Assembly (NCBI GenBank): GCA_013215385.1
Contig: JABSOY010000009.1
Location: forward strand, 62,001-126,000
Length of the DNA stretch: 64,000 nucleotides
Reading direction: 5' to 3'
Source: Colwellia sp.
GTDB taxonomy: Bacteria; Pseudomonadota; Gammaproteobacteria; Enterobacterales; Alteromonadaceae
A model generated the notes under the pieces. The model saw only the letters and a program-made list of their open reading frames with translations. It was not told the origin of the DNA and made no database searches. Every line of letters starts with the position of its first letter. Position 1 is the first letter of the stretch. Of the stretch, positions 8,873-18,920 are shown one piece after another. Both the position numbers and the translations under genes were made by a program.

Positions 8873-10231
8873 ATGAAAATTGATATAATCGATACAACAT
8901 TTAGACATCTAAATGACAGCAACATTAATTATGTACTTTTAAGAAGCTTAGACAGCCTCTATCAGAGTGAAGATATTGATTTGCTATGTGAACAAAAACA
9001 TATTAGGCAACTAAGAGCAATACTCATTGCTTTAGGCTTTGTAGAATTAAAATCACCTGGGCACAAACCTCATATATTTTTTATACTCTTTGATTTTGAC
9101 AGTGGTAAATGGATTAAATTTGATATTATTAATCAAATCAGTTTTGGCTTTCCTTATAAAACATATCAAACTCATTTAGCAACTGAATTTCTAGCAACAA
9201 AGTTTAATGAAAAAGATATCTATGTACTGAGTAAAGAAAGTGAATTTCTTTTATTGGCAATGCATTGCTTACTCGATAAAAAGCTCATAGAAAATAAATA
9301 TAACGAAAGATTACTTCATTTATATTCAAGCTCAGATTTTGAACATTCAAAAATATCAGGTTACTTATCACAGTTATCTGTATCATTAAGCCCTGATTTA
9401 TTACTCCAACCGAATAATGAAGCTAGAGAGATACTCAGTCAACAATTATCAAAAACTAGTGATACATCTCATAAAATAGGCCGTTTTTTCTATACTTATT
9501 TTAGAGGTTTATTAAACCCTAAGATAACTATTGCACTTATTGGCCCTGATGGCGTAGGAAAAAGTACCGTTATTAGTGAATTAACCAATAGTTTCCCTCT
9601 AGGAATTAAAAGTGTTTACATGGGCTGGTCAGATCATGAAAACACATTAAAGTTGCCGACAAGTAAATGGCTATACCGTCGCTATAATAAGACAAAAACT
9701 TCATCAATAGTTGAGAAGCCTGAATTTCCCTCAGAAGTTCAAGCTCTTTCAGAGAACATTCAGCCTCACAAAGAACAAATAAAGGTAACTGTTCAAAAGA
9801 TTCACTGGAAGCAACTTCCTGGTATTATTAATGAAATTGCTGAGCAATATACACGCTATTTTTATGCCAAATACTATAAATTTCGAGGGGCATTTGTACT
9901 ATATGATCGCTACGTTTATGACCAGTTTATTTTCAATTCAACCGCAAAAAAAGAAGAAGTAAAGCCGCAAGATAAAATATTAGCAGAATTCTTTAAACGT
10001 TTTTTTCCTGATCCAGACTTAACAATATTATTGGCTGGTGATGCTGAACTTATTCATCAGCGAAAAAATGAATTACCTGCACATAAAATAGCAAAACGGA
10101 TTGCCTTGTATGAAGAAATTGGCAGAACAAAGAAAAACTTCCACATTATTGATGTGAATGTTGCATTAGAACTTGAGATCAAGCGTATTACTCAAATAAT
10201 CTGGCAAGAATTTAAAAATAGAAATAGCTAA
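8873..10231 (+). CDS. Two-domain protein: nucleotidyltransferase-like N-terminus fused to thymidylate-kinase-like P-loop domain
   Basis: A 452-residue cytoplasmic protein. Residues ~1-150 resemble the NTP_transf_5-type fold, with the acidic pair Asp34/Asp36 in SEDIDLL. From ~215 a P-loop kinase domain begins: Walker A GPDGVGKS near 224-231, then FVLYDRYVYDQF (substrate-binding DRY as in thymidylate kinases) and a C-terminal LID-type Arg/Lys segment. Related fused proteins occur in polysaccharide clusters, but their small-molecule substrate is not established. The next gene starts within its stop codon (TAATG). Confidence 0.7.
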   Translation: MKIDIIDTTFRHLNDSNINYVLLRSLDSLYQSEDIDLLCEQKHIRQLRAILIALGFVELKSPGHKPHIFFILFDFDSGKWIKFDIINQISFGFPYKTYQTHLATEFLATKFNEKDIYVLSKESEFLLLAMHCLLDKKLIENKYNERLLHLYSSSDFEHSKISGYLSQLSVSLSPDLLLQPNNEAREILSQQLSKTSDTSHKIGRFFYTYFRGLLNPKITIALIGPDGVGKSTVISELTNSFPLGIKSVYMGWSDHENTLKLPTSKWLYRRYNKTKTSSIVEKPEFPSEVQALSENIQPHKEQIKVTVQKIHWKQLPGIINEIAEQYTRYFYAKYYKFRGAFVLYDRYVYDQFIFNSTAKKEEVKPQDKILAEFFKRFFPDPDLTILLAGDAELIHQRKNELPAHKIAKRIALYEEIGRTKKNFHIIDVNVALELEIKRITQIIWQEFKNRNS

Positions 10232-11178
10232 TGAAAATTTATTATCGCTTAATTTTAAAACTAAAAATACTTATAGCAACAAGGAGAGCAAAGCTATTTA
10301 GCCCTTCTAAAATAAAGCTTAAACAATTGTTAACCTACAAGCTAGGTCGCTTAGTGTTTACTGGTGAAATGAATGGCCAAGCTATTATTTGTAAAGTTGT
10401 TAAAGCTAATAATAAGTCTTTATTAATAAACGAAGAAAAAAAGCTCAATACCATTCAGCTACGTTTTAAATCAGCAAAAAATTCTACTTTGATCCCAAGA
10501 AGTTTAGGCATATTTGATAAGCTAGGTAATAGTTATTACATAGAAGAAATGTTATCAGGTGAATCAAGTGTCACTATGAATAAGACACTTTTAAATGAAG
10601 CACTTCAATTCTCTATAGGCTTGTTTAAAAACACCTTAGAAGTAAACGATTCATACCAGGCACCTATAGCCTCAAGTCTTTTAGATGTATTACCACAAGA
10701 GTACCTAACATATACTTCAAGGCTAAGTATTTTTATGCCCGAAGAAAGACAATCTTATCTGCAACATGGTGATTTTTGGTCTAATAATATATTAGTAGAC
10801 CCAAAGACAAATGAAATCACAGGTGTTATTGACTGGGAAGAAAGTGAACATTTTTTTGTTGGCTACGATATTTGCCACTTATTTTTAATGAATGAAAATA
10901 ACCTCCATAGCAAAGAAATAGGCGAACTTGTTGCCGAATATTTAACTAAGCCCTGTGCTGATTTTTCCCAAATGGTTAAAAAATATTTTTCCGGTATAAA
11001 TCTAGACACCCCTGATATTAATAATTTATTAATTACTTACTGGATGGTCTTTGTCATGAATAGCCATAGACAACTTTCTATTTCTGATCGTTCTCGAAAA
11101 TGGAAAAACAAAAATATACTTAAGCCCTTAAGTGAAATTAATAAATTCTTAAGCCCAAACAACAAGGATAGCCTGTGA
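10231..11178 (+). CDS. Aminoglycoside phosphotransferase (APH)-family kinase
   Basis: A 315-residue protein-kinase-fold small-molecule kinase. The catalytic loop HGDFWSNNIL places the base Asp181 and Asn186, and GVIDWEES supplies the metal-binding Asp201. The N-lobe has the conserved Lys segment (GQAIICKVVK). Located between a P-loop kinase-like gene and the flippase, it probably phosphorylates a sugar, lipid or amino-alcohol used in glycan decoration, not an antibiotic. Its stop overlaps the next start. Confidence 0.75.
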   Translation: MKIYYRLILKLKILIATRRAKLFSPSKIKLKQLLTYKLGRLVFTGEMNGQAIICKVVKANNKSLLINEEKKLNTIQLRFKSAKNSTLIPRSLGIFDKLGNSYYIEEMLSGESSVTMNKTLLNEALQFSIGLFKNTLEVNDSYQAPIASSLLDVLPQEYLTYTSRLSIFMPEERQSYLQHGDFWSNNILVDPKTNEITGVIDWEESEHFFVGYDICHLFLMNENNLHSKEIGELVAEYLTKPCADFSQMVKKYFSGINLDTPDINNLLITYWMVFVMNSHRQLSISDRSRKWKNKNILKPLSEINKFLSPNNKDSL

Positions 11179-12611
11179 GTTTAAAAGCAACATTTGGTAA
11201 TGCCGTAAAATGGATTGCGATAGGGAATATGTCTTCTCAAATAATGAGGTGGGTTGTTACCTTTTGGGTTATACGAATTTTAACACCAGAAGATTATGGC
11301 ACTGTCGCTATTGCAGGCTTATTAGAAGGGCTGCTATTTATTTTATCTCAGCAAGGCCTTATCAGCCCACTAATACAAAAAAAGAATATCTCTTTAGCAG
11401 AGAAAAAAGAATACTTTGGAACAATAATTACAACTCACTTAATCTTTTTTGCAATATTACAAGTAGCAGCACAACCAATTGCAACAATTTATGGCAACCC
11501 AATAATAGAAGATGTTATCAAAATATCTTCTATTAGTTTTATCATACTAATATTTGATGTACTACCTACAGCAAAACTTACAAAAGCAATGGATTTCAAG
11601 ACACTATCAGTTATTGCTTTTCTATCTAATACATTTGCAGCATTAACAACCTTGATACTTGCATTAAAAGGTTTTGGTGTTTGGTCAATAATTTATGGGC
11701 AGGTTAGTAAAGATTTATTTAGCACCATACTTAAGAATTTTGCAATTTTTACTATAATCCCTCCTTCATTCGGCTTTCAGAAAAGCAAAGGATTACTTAA
11801 ATTTGGAGTTTTGATGTCTCTTAACTCATTAGTTGCATATATTGTGTTAAGTATCGATGTCGCAATTGGAGGTATACAGCTCACTACGACTGAGTTAGGT
11901 ATTTATGCTGTTGCATTACAAGTATCACTAATACCATTAAAAAAAATTGGCCCAATGATAAAACAGGCAATTTTTCCATTAATTTCAAGTATACAAGATG
12001 ACCTTAATAGGGTCATTAACATAAGTATAAAGCTACAACGTATTTCGATGATTATAATGTTTCCAATTTTTTGGGGGATAAGTGCGACTGCTGACTTATT
12101 TGTACCATTGATATTAGGTGATAAATGGCTGTCCGCAATACTACCTATTCAAATAATAACCTTAGTTATACCACTACGTTTCAGCGCTGAAGTATATTCG
12201 GCATGCATTAAGGGCTTAGGTTTAGGGAAACTAATGCTAAAAAACTCACTAATCAACCTCACAGTAATGCTACCCTCTATTATTATTGGCATGAACTTTG
12301 GAGCTAGTGGCCTAGCAACAGCTTGGCTTGCTGGTTATAGTATTGCCTATATAATCGTTTTAAATCGTTATAAAGTGGCCTTAAAATCATCCTTTTCAGA
12401 TTTAGTCTCCCCACTTAAAGTACCTTTAATCGCATGTTCAGGAATGTATGCAATAGTAATATTATGTAAATTTGCTCTTATAGATTTTAATGCTTTATTT
12501 ACATTGTTAGTGGTAATTATTACCGCATCTATATACTATTCACTCGCTATCTTTTTGTTTGATAAGCCAGCAATAAATGAAATCAAGTCGTTAAAAAAGA
12601 AAACCACATAG
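11175..12611 (+). CDS. Lipid-linked oligosaccharide flippase (MOP/Wzx-like, polysaccharide biosynthesis family)
   Basis: A 478-residue polytopic membrane protein with about 12-14 helices. The N-terminus (NAVKWIAIGNMSSQIMRWVVTFWVIRILTPEDYGTVAI) matches the Polysacc_synt/MOP signature of teichuronic-acid and O-antigen flippases. It should move the undecaprenyl-linked repeat unit to the periplasm. Start is GTG at 11175, with AAGGA at 11164-11168, and it overlaps the previous stop by 4 bases. Confidence 0.88.
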   Translation: MSLKATFGNAVKWIAIGNMSSQIMRWVVTFWVIRILTPEDYGTVAIAGLLEGLLFILSQQGLISPLIQKKNISLAEKKEYFGTIITTHLIFFAILQVAAQPIATIYGNPIIEDVIKISSISFIILIFDVLPTAKLTKAMDFKTLSVIAFLSNTFAALTTLILALKGFGVWSIIYGQVSKDLFSTILKNFAIFTIIPPSFGFQKSKGLLKFGVLMSLNSLVAYIVLSIDVAIGGIQLTTTELGIYAVALQVSLIPLKKIGPMIKQAIFPLISSIQDDLNRVINISIKLQRISMIIMFPIFWGISATADLFVPLILGDKWLSAILPIQIITLVIPLRFSAEVYSACIKGLGLGKLMLKNSLINLTVMLPSIIIGMNFGASGLATAWLAGYSIAYIIVLNRYKVALKSSFSDLVSPLKVPLIACSGMYAIVILCKFALIDFNALFTLLVVIITASIYYSLAIFLFDKPAINEIKSLKKKTT

Positions 12612-12637
12612 ATTAAAATACTCCCAAAAGGTTTCAC

Positions 12638-13993
12638 ATGAGCATTTACGGCAACATCTATAAATCAATTATCTTTCCTCTTTACTCAAAATACATAAAA
12701 AAGAGTCAAGTTAACCAAGAATATTCCCAAGCTAAAAAAAGGCTATCTTGGAATAAGCAGCAATTAGAAGAGTTTCAATGGCAAAGGCTTGAGAAACTAT
12801 TAGCGCATTGCTGGACCAATGTGCCTTTTTATAAAAAGCATTGGCAGCAAGCCGGTATTAAAAATATAGAAGAAATTAAAAGTTTAGCCGATTTTGCAAA
12901 GCTACCAGTATTAACTAAACAGCATGTTAATGAGTATTACGATGAACTGATTCCCGCATCAGCTAAAGGTAAGAACATTAAAAAAGCAACAGGCGGTTCA
13001 ACAGGTCAACCGTTTAAGTTTGAGCTTGATGAATTAAGTAATGACGCTCGCCAAGCCATTATGTGGCGAGGTTATGGTTGGTTACATGCAGGTTTAGGTG
13101 CAAAATCATTGTTTTTGTGGGGTGATAATCTAGGCAAAACCAGTACGTTACGAAAAATTAAAGAGAACCTGTACCATCGATTTTATCATCGAAAAATGGT
13201 CAGTACCTTTGATATGAATCTTGACCATATGGATATTTATACTGAAAAGATTAATCAGTATAAGCCTGAAACAATTGTGAGCTACGTAAACCCACTTTAT
13301 GAAGTGGCAAAATATATCAATCGTGAAAAAATTAGCATTCATTCACCTAAAAGTTTATTAACAGGTGCTGAGCCGTTGTATGAGTATCAACGAAAAGTAA
13401 TCGAACAAGCCTTTCAAAGTAAAGTATATAATACCTACGGGTGTAGGGAATTTATGCTCATTGCTGCCGAATGTGAAAAGCAGCAAGGCCTACATATCAA
13501 TATTGATCACCTTGTTGTAGAGACGCTAAATGAACAACATGAACATGTAATTGCAGAAGCTGGCGATATTGTTATTACCGACCTAATGAACTATGGCATG
13601 CCTCTTATTCGCTATGTAAATGGCGATAGAGCGACTATTTCTCCATCGCCATGCTCATGTGGAAACCCTTTACCTATGATTGAAAAAATTAATGGCCGTA
13701 AGTTGGATGTAATCAAAACAGCCAACGGACAAATGATTCCTGGCGAACTTTTTCCTCACTTATTTAAAGAATTTAGTGGTATTACTAAATTTCAGGTAAA
13801 ACAAACACAGCTTGATAGCATCACTTTACTCATTGTCAAAAATGATCAATTTACTGAACAAAATCAGCTCGTGATTAATGATGAAATCAATCGTTATAGC
13901 AAAGGAGAGTTGCAAATAAATTATAAGTTTGTTGATGATATACCACTAACCAAAAGTGGTAAGTATCGTGTTACAGTTTCAGAATTAAAATAA
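12638..13993 (+). CDS. Adenylate-forming enzyme, PaaK/CapK-like
   Basis: A 451-residue ANL-superfamily enzyme. Visible motifs are the glycine-rich phosphate-binding loop KKATGGSTGQPF (~residues 114-125), YGCREFMLIAAEC, the acidic region VITDLMNYGMPLIRYVNGD, a Cys pair (SPCSCGNPLP) as in phenylacetate-CoA ligases, and the C-terminal A10-like Lys in TKSGKYR. CapK-like members recur in capsule and exopolysaccharide clusters, where they are thought to activate an acyl substituent. The acyl substrate is unknown. It is a plausible donor supplier for the adjacent acyltransferase. Confidence 0.8.
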   Translation: MSIYGNIYKSIIFPLYSKYIKKSQVNQEYSQAKKRLSWNKQQLEEFQWQRLEKLLAHCWTNVPFYKKHWQQAGIKNIEEIKSLADFAKLPVLTKQHVNEYYDELIPASAKGKNIKKATGGSTGQPFKFELDELSNDARQAIMWRGYGWLHAGLGAKSLFLWGDNLGKTSTLRKIKENLYHRFYHRKMVSTFDMNLDHMDIYTEKINQYKPETIVSYVNPLYEVAKYINREKISIHSPKSLLTGAEPLYEYQRKVIEQAFQSKVYNTYGCREFMLIAAECEKQQGLHINIDHLVVETLNEQHEHVIAEAGDIVITDLMNYGMPLIRYVNGDRATISPSPCSCGNPLPMIEKINGRKLDVIKTANGQMIPGELFPHLFKEFSGITKFQVKQTQLDSITLLIVKNDQFTEQNQLVINDEINRYSKGELQINYKFVDDIPLTKSGKYRVTVSELK

Positions 13994-14010
13994 TTTCCAA
14001 AGGAATAGTT

Positions 14011-15963
14011 TTGCAATATAGAAAAGATATCGATGGTCTTCGAACACTTGCTGTCGGCTTAGTTATTTTGAACCATGCAGGGTTCTCATTTTTTCCCGGT
14101 GGTTTTGTCGGTGTTGATGTATTCTTTGTCATCTCAGGCTTTTTAATAACATCAATCATTACCCCGAAGATCATAGATAAAACATTTTCGATTCCATGGT
14201 TTTTAAGTCGTCGTATAAAACGATTAATGCCTGTTTTATTCTTTATTACTATCATTACTATTGCTATTTTTACTATTTTTATGCTGCCGCAAGATTTAGC
14301 TAAATTTTATCGTAGTGTTCTATGGGTGATATTCTACGGTGCTAATTTTTTCTTTTGGCGTGAACATGGTGGATACTTTGATGGCGGCTCCCAAGAAGCC
14401 CCCTTACTTCATACATGGTCTCTCGCTGTAGAAGAGCAATATTATTTATTTTGGCCCATCATGCTGATCATCATGATTCGATGTCTTGGCGCAAATAAAA
14501 CAGTTTGGGCAACACTATTTTTATGCGTGGCTCTCACCATTTTTTCTCAATGGGGGACAGAAGTTACCATTGGTGCAGCATACTATTTATTGCCAACACG
14601 ATTCTTTGAGCTTCTTGTTGGTTCTTTGTTAGCTATTACTTGGCATAAACTGCCTACGGTGAATAAACTAAATGCCAACATATTATCCATAATTGGCCTT
14701 ATATTGATTATTGGCAGTTCTCTACTATTAACTGAGCACCATTCATTCCCTGGCTACAATGCGTTGTACCCTGTTATCGGCACCGCATTATTGATATATA
14801 GTCAAGGAGGTATAGTTAACCGATTCTTTACCGCTAAACCGCTCGTTTATACAGGTAATATTTCCTATTCCTTATATCTATGGCATTGGCCAATATTTGT
14901 TATCATTCGGTATTTAGCGATTGAACTAACGATCGAAGTACAATTAATCTGCATTGCTTTAACCTATCTATTATCTATATTTTCTTACCATTATATTGAA
15001 CAACCATTTAGGGATGCCAAATATGGTTCATTCAAAGAAATTGCTCTAAAAATGTATTGTTACCCTGCGGTATTAATTACTTGTTTTATTAGCTTTGGCC
15101 TTTGGAGTAATGGATTTCCAAATCGATTTGAACCAAAGGTTATCGCTCAAGAACAGGCGATCAATAGCTTCTCTAGTGATTCAAGAAAGCTATGTCATTC
15201 AGCATTAAGAGATAGTGATAGAAAACCAAGTGATGAATGCCTTTTTGGCGAGATAAAGGATAGCGAAAAAGCTGATCTATTTATCTTTGGCGATTCGCAC
15301 GCCAATCATATTGTTCCATTTTTGAGTACCTTATCAGAAAACGCAACCCTAGCTGGTCAAGACTATACACTTGACCGTTGCTTACCAATATCGAATGTCG
15401 ACTGGGGTTCAAATCAATATAAAGCTAATCAATGTAAACAACGAAATGAACAAGCTTTACAACATATAAAAAGCAACAGTTTTAAATATGTAGCCATAGC
15501 CGCTTCATGGCCTGAAATAGCAACTAAGCGGATTGTAAATGTTACAGAGCCCTCTGAAAAAAAGCATTTACTTGAAAGTAATTTAATCGCCATGTTGCAA
15601 CAAATTAGTAATACAGGAGCAATACCTGTAATGATTGAAGATATTCCTGTTTTAGGTGGTAATAGCCCTAAATGCCCGATTAAACAATCACTTTTCAATC
15701 AACAATTAAATTGTCAATTAAAGAAGAATCCTAATAAATTATTCAATCAATTAGTGACTGTTGCGCAACAGAAATTTCCAAACCTAATCGTAATCAGGCC
15801 ACAAGCAACTATATGCAAAGGTGACACTTGTCAGATGGAATTAGACGGTATCCCATTATATAGAGACGAAGATCATTTAAATGAAGTGGGGGCGATGAAA
15901 ATGGCAGAAATCTACATGGAAAAATTTGATAACCCACTCTCTACTAGCTTACAAAAAGGTTAA
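14011..15963 (+). CDS. Acyltransferase, OafA/YrhL family, with C-terminal SGNH domain
   Basis: A 650-residue protein in two parts. Residues ~1-360 form the ten-helix acyltransferase-3 domain (RKDIDGLRTLAVGLVILNHAG, FFPGGFVGVDVFFVISGFLI, HTWSLAVEEQYY). Residues ~415-650 form a periplasmic SGNH hydrolase-like domain: GDSHAN at 427-432 and the Asp-His pair in RDEDHLN around 618-623. It should O-acetylate the polysaccharide by moving acyl groups across the membrane. Translation starts at TTG (14011) with AAGGAA at 13999-14004; no better in-frame ATG exists near the conserved N-terminus. Confidence 0.9.
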   Translation: MQYRKDIDGLRTLAVGLVILNHAGFSFFPGGFVGVDVFFVISGFLITSIITPKIIDKTFSIPWFLSRRIKRLMPVLFFITIITIAIFTIFMLPQDLAKFYRSVLWVIFYGANFFFWREHGGYFDGGSQEAPLLHTWSLAVEEQYYLFWPIMLIIMIRCLGANKTVWATLFLCVALTIFSQWGTEVTIGAAYYLLPTRFFELLVGSLLAITWHKLPTVNKLNANILSIIGLILIIGSSLLLTEHHSFPGYNALYPVIGTALLIYSQGGIVNRFFTAKPLVYTGNISYSLYLWHWPIFVIIRYLAIELTIEVQLICIALTYLLSIFSYHYIEQPFRDAKYGSFKEIALKMYCYPAVLITCFISFGLWSNGFPNRFEPKVIAQEQAINSFSSDSRKLCHSALRDSDRKPSDECLFGEIKDSEKADLFIFGDSHANHIVPFLSTLSENATLAGQDYTLDRCLPISNVDWGSNQYKANQCKQRNEQALQHIKSNSFKYVAIAASWPEIATKRIVNVTEPSEKKHLLESNLIAMLQQISNTGAIPVMIEDIPVLGGNSPKCPIKQSLFNQQLNCQLKKNPNKLFNQLVTVAQQKFPNLIVIRPQATICKGDTCQMELDGIPLYRDEDHLNEVGAMKMAEIYMEKFDNPLSTSLQKG

Positions 15964-15969
15964 GAACTG

Positions 15970-17091
15970 ATGATAAAAGATAAAGTACTAATCATCACTA
16001 ACCTATATCCACTTCCATGGCAGCCTACTCGGGCAATATTTAACTTTCAACAGTTTGGTTATTTAGAGGAGCGGGTTGAGGTATATTATCTTATACCTAT
16101 TGCTTTCCCTGATTGGTGGAAGCACAGAAAAGAAATTTCTACGCTGAAAAGCAACATTAATTATGTACCTTATATCTATATACCTAAATTTGGTCGTCGA
16201 TATTATGCGAAATTAATGCAGTGGTCTATTAGTTTCATAGCGAACTCTTGGATAAAAAAAATTGCTCCTACGAAGATATTAGCTAGCTGGGCTTACCCTG
16301 ATGCTGTAGCTGCAGTTGAAATAGCTAAAAAGCATAATGCCGACTTTTACTTAAAAGTGCATGGTAGTGATATTAATATGCACGCTACTTTTCCTGAGCG
16401 AGCTAAACAAATCACGGCTATGGCTAATCATGCTAAAGGCATATTATCCGTCAGCCAAGACTTAGCAAATAAAATGGCTGATATGGATATAAACAAAGAA
16501 AAGATTAAGGTCATTTATAACGGTGTTAATTTAGAAAAGTTTAAACCAGATACTCCAAATACTGATTCACCCTACATCATTTTCATTGGGAATTTAAAGC
16601 ATGATAAAGGAGTAATAGAGTTATTAAATGCTTTTGTCCAACTTCACAATAATTATCCGCAATTAACATTAAAATATGTGGGCGGTGGACCAATGCTGGG
16701 TAAGTTGCAGAATATGGTCAAGCAACATCAGTTACAAAGTAAAGTAATGTTTGAAGGTATTATCCCTCACGGTCAATTACCCAAACTGATCGGCCAAGCA
16801 ACATTATTAGCTCTACCTAGTTATAACGAAGGTGTACCCAATGTTGTGCTAGAAGCTATGGCTTGTGCAACACCTGTAGTGGTAACTAACGTTGGCGGTA
16901 TTCCTGAAGTTGTCACTAGACACACAGGTATTATTGCTAAAGAAATTACAGCCGAAAGTATCGCTAAATGTCTTCAACAAGCATTAGATAAAAGCTGGGA
17001 TCGTATAGCGATAAGAAAACATGCAGAAACTTTTAATTGGGCAAAAAATACAAAAGAGTTAGCATCATTGCTCGCTTTAAAGGAAGATTAA
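15970..17091 (+). CDS. Glycosyltransferase family 4
   Basis: A 373-residue GT-B enzyme. N-terminal acceptor-domain features are LIITNLYPLPWQPTRAIFNFQQF and LKVHGSDINM. The donor domain has VIYNGVNLEKF, IFIGNLKHDKGVIELL and the E-x7-E motif EGVPNVVLEAMACATPVV. No signal or membrane span. It follows the acyltransferase by 6 bases and precedes another GT4 by 6 bases, so it is co-transcribed. Confidence 0.9.
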   Translation: MIKDKVLIITNLYPLPWQPTRAIFNFQQFGYLEERVEVYYLIPIAFPDWWKHRKEISTLKSNINYVPYIYIPKFGRRYYAKLMQWSISFIANSWIKKIAPTKILASWAYPDAVAAVEIAKKHNADFYLKVHGSDINMHATFPERAKQITAMANHAKGILSVSQDLANKMADMDINKEKIKVIYNGVNLEKFKPDTPNTDSPYIIFIGNLKHDKGVIELLNAFVQLHNNYPQLTLKYVGGGPMLGKLQNMVKQHQLQSKVMFEGIIPHGQLPKLIGQATLLALPSYNEGVPNVVLEAMACATPVVVTNVGGIPEVVTRHTGIIAKEITAESIAKCLQQALDKSWDRIAIRKHAETFNWAKNTKELASLLALKED

Positions 17092-17097
17092 AACTAT

Positions 17098-18282
17098 ATG
17101 AATATATTGTATCACCACCGTACACGCGGTAAAGGTGCTGAAGGTGCACATATTAAAGGCATAGTTATGGCCTTTAGAAAACTAGGCCATAAAGTTACGT
17201 TGTCATCTATACATAATGTTGATCCAACCAAGCCAATTGATAATTCAACTAAACAAGCAGTTTCTCCTCAACCAAAAAAATCTATTAAACATAGAGTGTT
17301 AGAGCTTACTAAATACATGCCTGAGTTTGTTTTCGAAATGCTTGAAGTTCTTTATAACTTGATAGCATTGCGACAAATAAAGAATGAAATTAAAATAGAG
17401 GAACCTACGTTTATTTATGAACGCTATTCTTTATTCATGTTCGCTACCGTTTGGTATGCAAAAAAATATAATATCCCAATGATTTTAGAAGTGAATGATT
17501 CGGCTTTAGTAGAGCGTGTTCGTCACTTACTATTTAAAAAGCTTGCCTGTAAAATCGAGCAATGGACTTTTCAAAATGCGACTGGGCTAGTTTTCATTTC
17601 AAGCTATTTTCAAAAGCTCGCTCAAGATAATTATCAAAACATTGCGCCAAGTGTTGTTTCACCTAATGCTGCAGATACCGACGTATTTGACCCCACTAAG
17701 TATCCTATCGAAGAAGCGAAAGCAAACTTTGGCTTAACCGGAAAAACAGTATGTGGCTTTGCTGGCGCATTCCATCATTGGCATGGTATTGACTGGTTTG
17801 TTGAAGAAGTCATTTCAGAATTAAAAAACCATCCCGATCTGGTACTGTTTTTAGTTGGTGATGGCCCAAGGCATCAATTTATAAAAGAGTTAGCAGAAAC
17901 TCACAATATTACCCAGCAGATATTAATGCCGGGGAGAATTGAACATACTGAAATACCTAAAGCGGTAGCTGCAATGGATTTTGGTATTATTCCAGACTCT
18001 AATGATTATGGCTCGCCAATGAAACTGTTCGAGTTTATGGCGATGGGAAAAGGAATGATTGTCCCTGATTTCACACCAATCACAGAAGTGGTAACCAATA
18101 ATAGCAATAGCTGGCTTTTTGAGCGGAAAAATAAGCAAGATTGTGTTAAACGGTTTTTTGAAATTGCATCAGACACTGAGCAATTAAAAAAAGTTGGTGA
18201 AAATGCTATTGAATATATTGAAAATAAGCGCCAATGGCGACACAATGTTGAACAAATAATAACACTAGCTCAACAGGAATAG
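17098..18282 (+). CDS. Glycosyltransferase family 4 (second of tandem pair)
   Basis: A 394-residue GT-B enzyme with a glycine-rich acceptor loop (YHHRTRGKGAEGAHIKGIV), a central FIYERYSLFM segment typical of WcaI/WbpZ-like GT4 proteins, the donor-domain strand CGFAGAFHHWHGIDW, and GSPMKLFEFMAMGK. In the latter the usual first Glu of E-x7-E is less clear. It is expected to add a sugar to the lipid-linked intermediate. Confidence 0.87.
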   Translation: MNILYHHRTRGKGAEGAHIKGIVMAFRKLGHKVTLSSIHNVDPTKPIDNSTKQAVSPQPKKSIKHRVLELTKYMPEFVFEMLEVLYNLIALRQIKNEIKIEEPTFIYERYSLFMFATVWYAKKYNIPMILEVNDSALVERVRHLLFKKLACKIEQWTFQNATGLVFISSYFQKLAQDNYQNIAPSVVSPNAADTDVFDPTKYPIEEAKANFGLTGKTVCGFAGAFHHWHGIDWFVEEVISELKNHPDLVLFLVGDGPRHQFIKELAETHNITQQILMPGRIEHTEIPKAVAAMDFGIIPDSNDYGSPMKLFEFMAMGKGMIVPDFTPITEVVTNNSNSWLFERKNKQDCVKRFFEIASDTEQLKKVGENAIEYIENKRQWRHNVEQIITLAQQE

Positions 18283-18290
18283 TCTTTGGC

Positions 18291-18911
18291 ATGAAAAGCT
18301 TAATAAAAAATATAGCCAAATCATTAATCCCCAATAAATTAGTAAGTTACAACTTACCAACGCAACAAGTATATTTAACTTTTGATGACGGCCCAGAACC
18401 AACAGTTACACCAAAGTTATTGGATTTACTCGACCTTTATAAAGTTAAGACAACTTTTTTTATCGTGGGTAAAACGGCAAAGAGTCATCCGAAAATTTTA
18501 CAAGATATTCACCAGCGCGGGCATGTTCTAGCAAATCACTCCTACTATCATGTAAAGTTCAACAATATTTCATTAAAAGAACAATTGTCTGAAATAACAA
18601 AAACAAACCTAATTATAAAACAGGTAACAGGAAAAAAAACAAAATTCTTTCGACCACCACAGGGAATATGGACATTAAAACTTTTATTTAAATTATTCAC
18701 ATTAAAGATGACATTGGCTCACTGGTCTAGAGACTCGTTAGACTGTAGGAACCTTACTCCACAGGAAATTATAGCCAACTTTAAGCAACACCCCGTTAAA
18801 AACGGTGATATTATTCTTTTTCATGATGATGATGAAAAAGTTATCGCAATACTTCAAGAGCTATTACCATATTGGCTTAAAAGTAATATTAAATTTTCAC
18901 CATTAACTTAA
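18291..18911 (+). CDS. Polysaccharide deacetylase (NodB, carbohydrate esterase 4)
   Basis: A 206-residue short CE4 enzyme. All NodB motifs are visible: MT1 YLTFDDGPEPT (Asp32/Asp33), MT2 NHSYYH (metal His83/His87), MT3 FFRPPQG (Arg121) and the C-terminal ILFHDDDE. It removes N- or O-acetyl groups from a glycan, using a divalent metal. No signal peptide is evident, so it may act on the cytoplasmic lipid-linked intermediate or use another route. AGGAA precedes the ATG at good spacing. Confidence 0.9.
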   Translation: MKSLIKNIAKSLIPNKLVSYNLPTQQVYLTFDDGPEPTVTPKLLDLLDLYKVKTTFFIVGKTAKSHPKILQDIHQRGHVLANHSYYHVKFNNISLKEQLSEITKTNLIIKQVTGKKTKFFRPPQGIWTLKLLFKLFTLKMTLAHWSRDSLDCRNLTPQEIIANFKQHPVKNGDIILFHDDDEKVIAILQELLPYWLKSNIKFSPLT

Positions 18912-18920
18912 AGATATATT

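Noticed and set aside
10231-11178. Antibiotic-resistance aminoglycoside kinase
   Set aside because: The APH fold is general; the gene sits inside a polysaccharide operon, so a glycan-related substrate is more likely.
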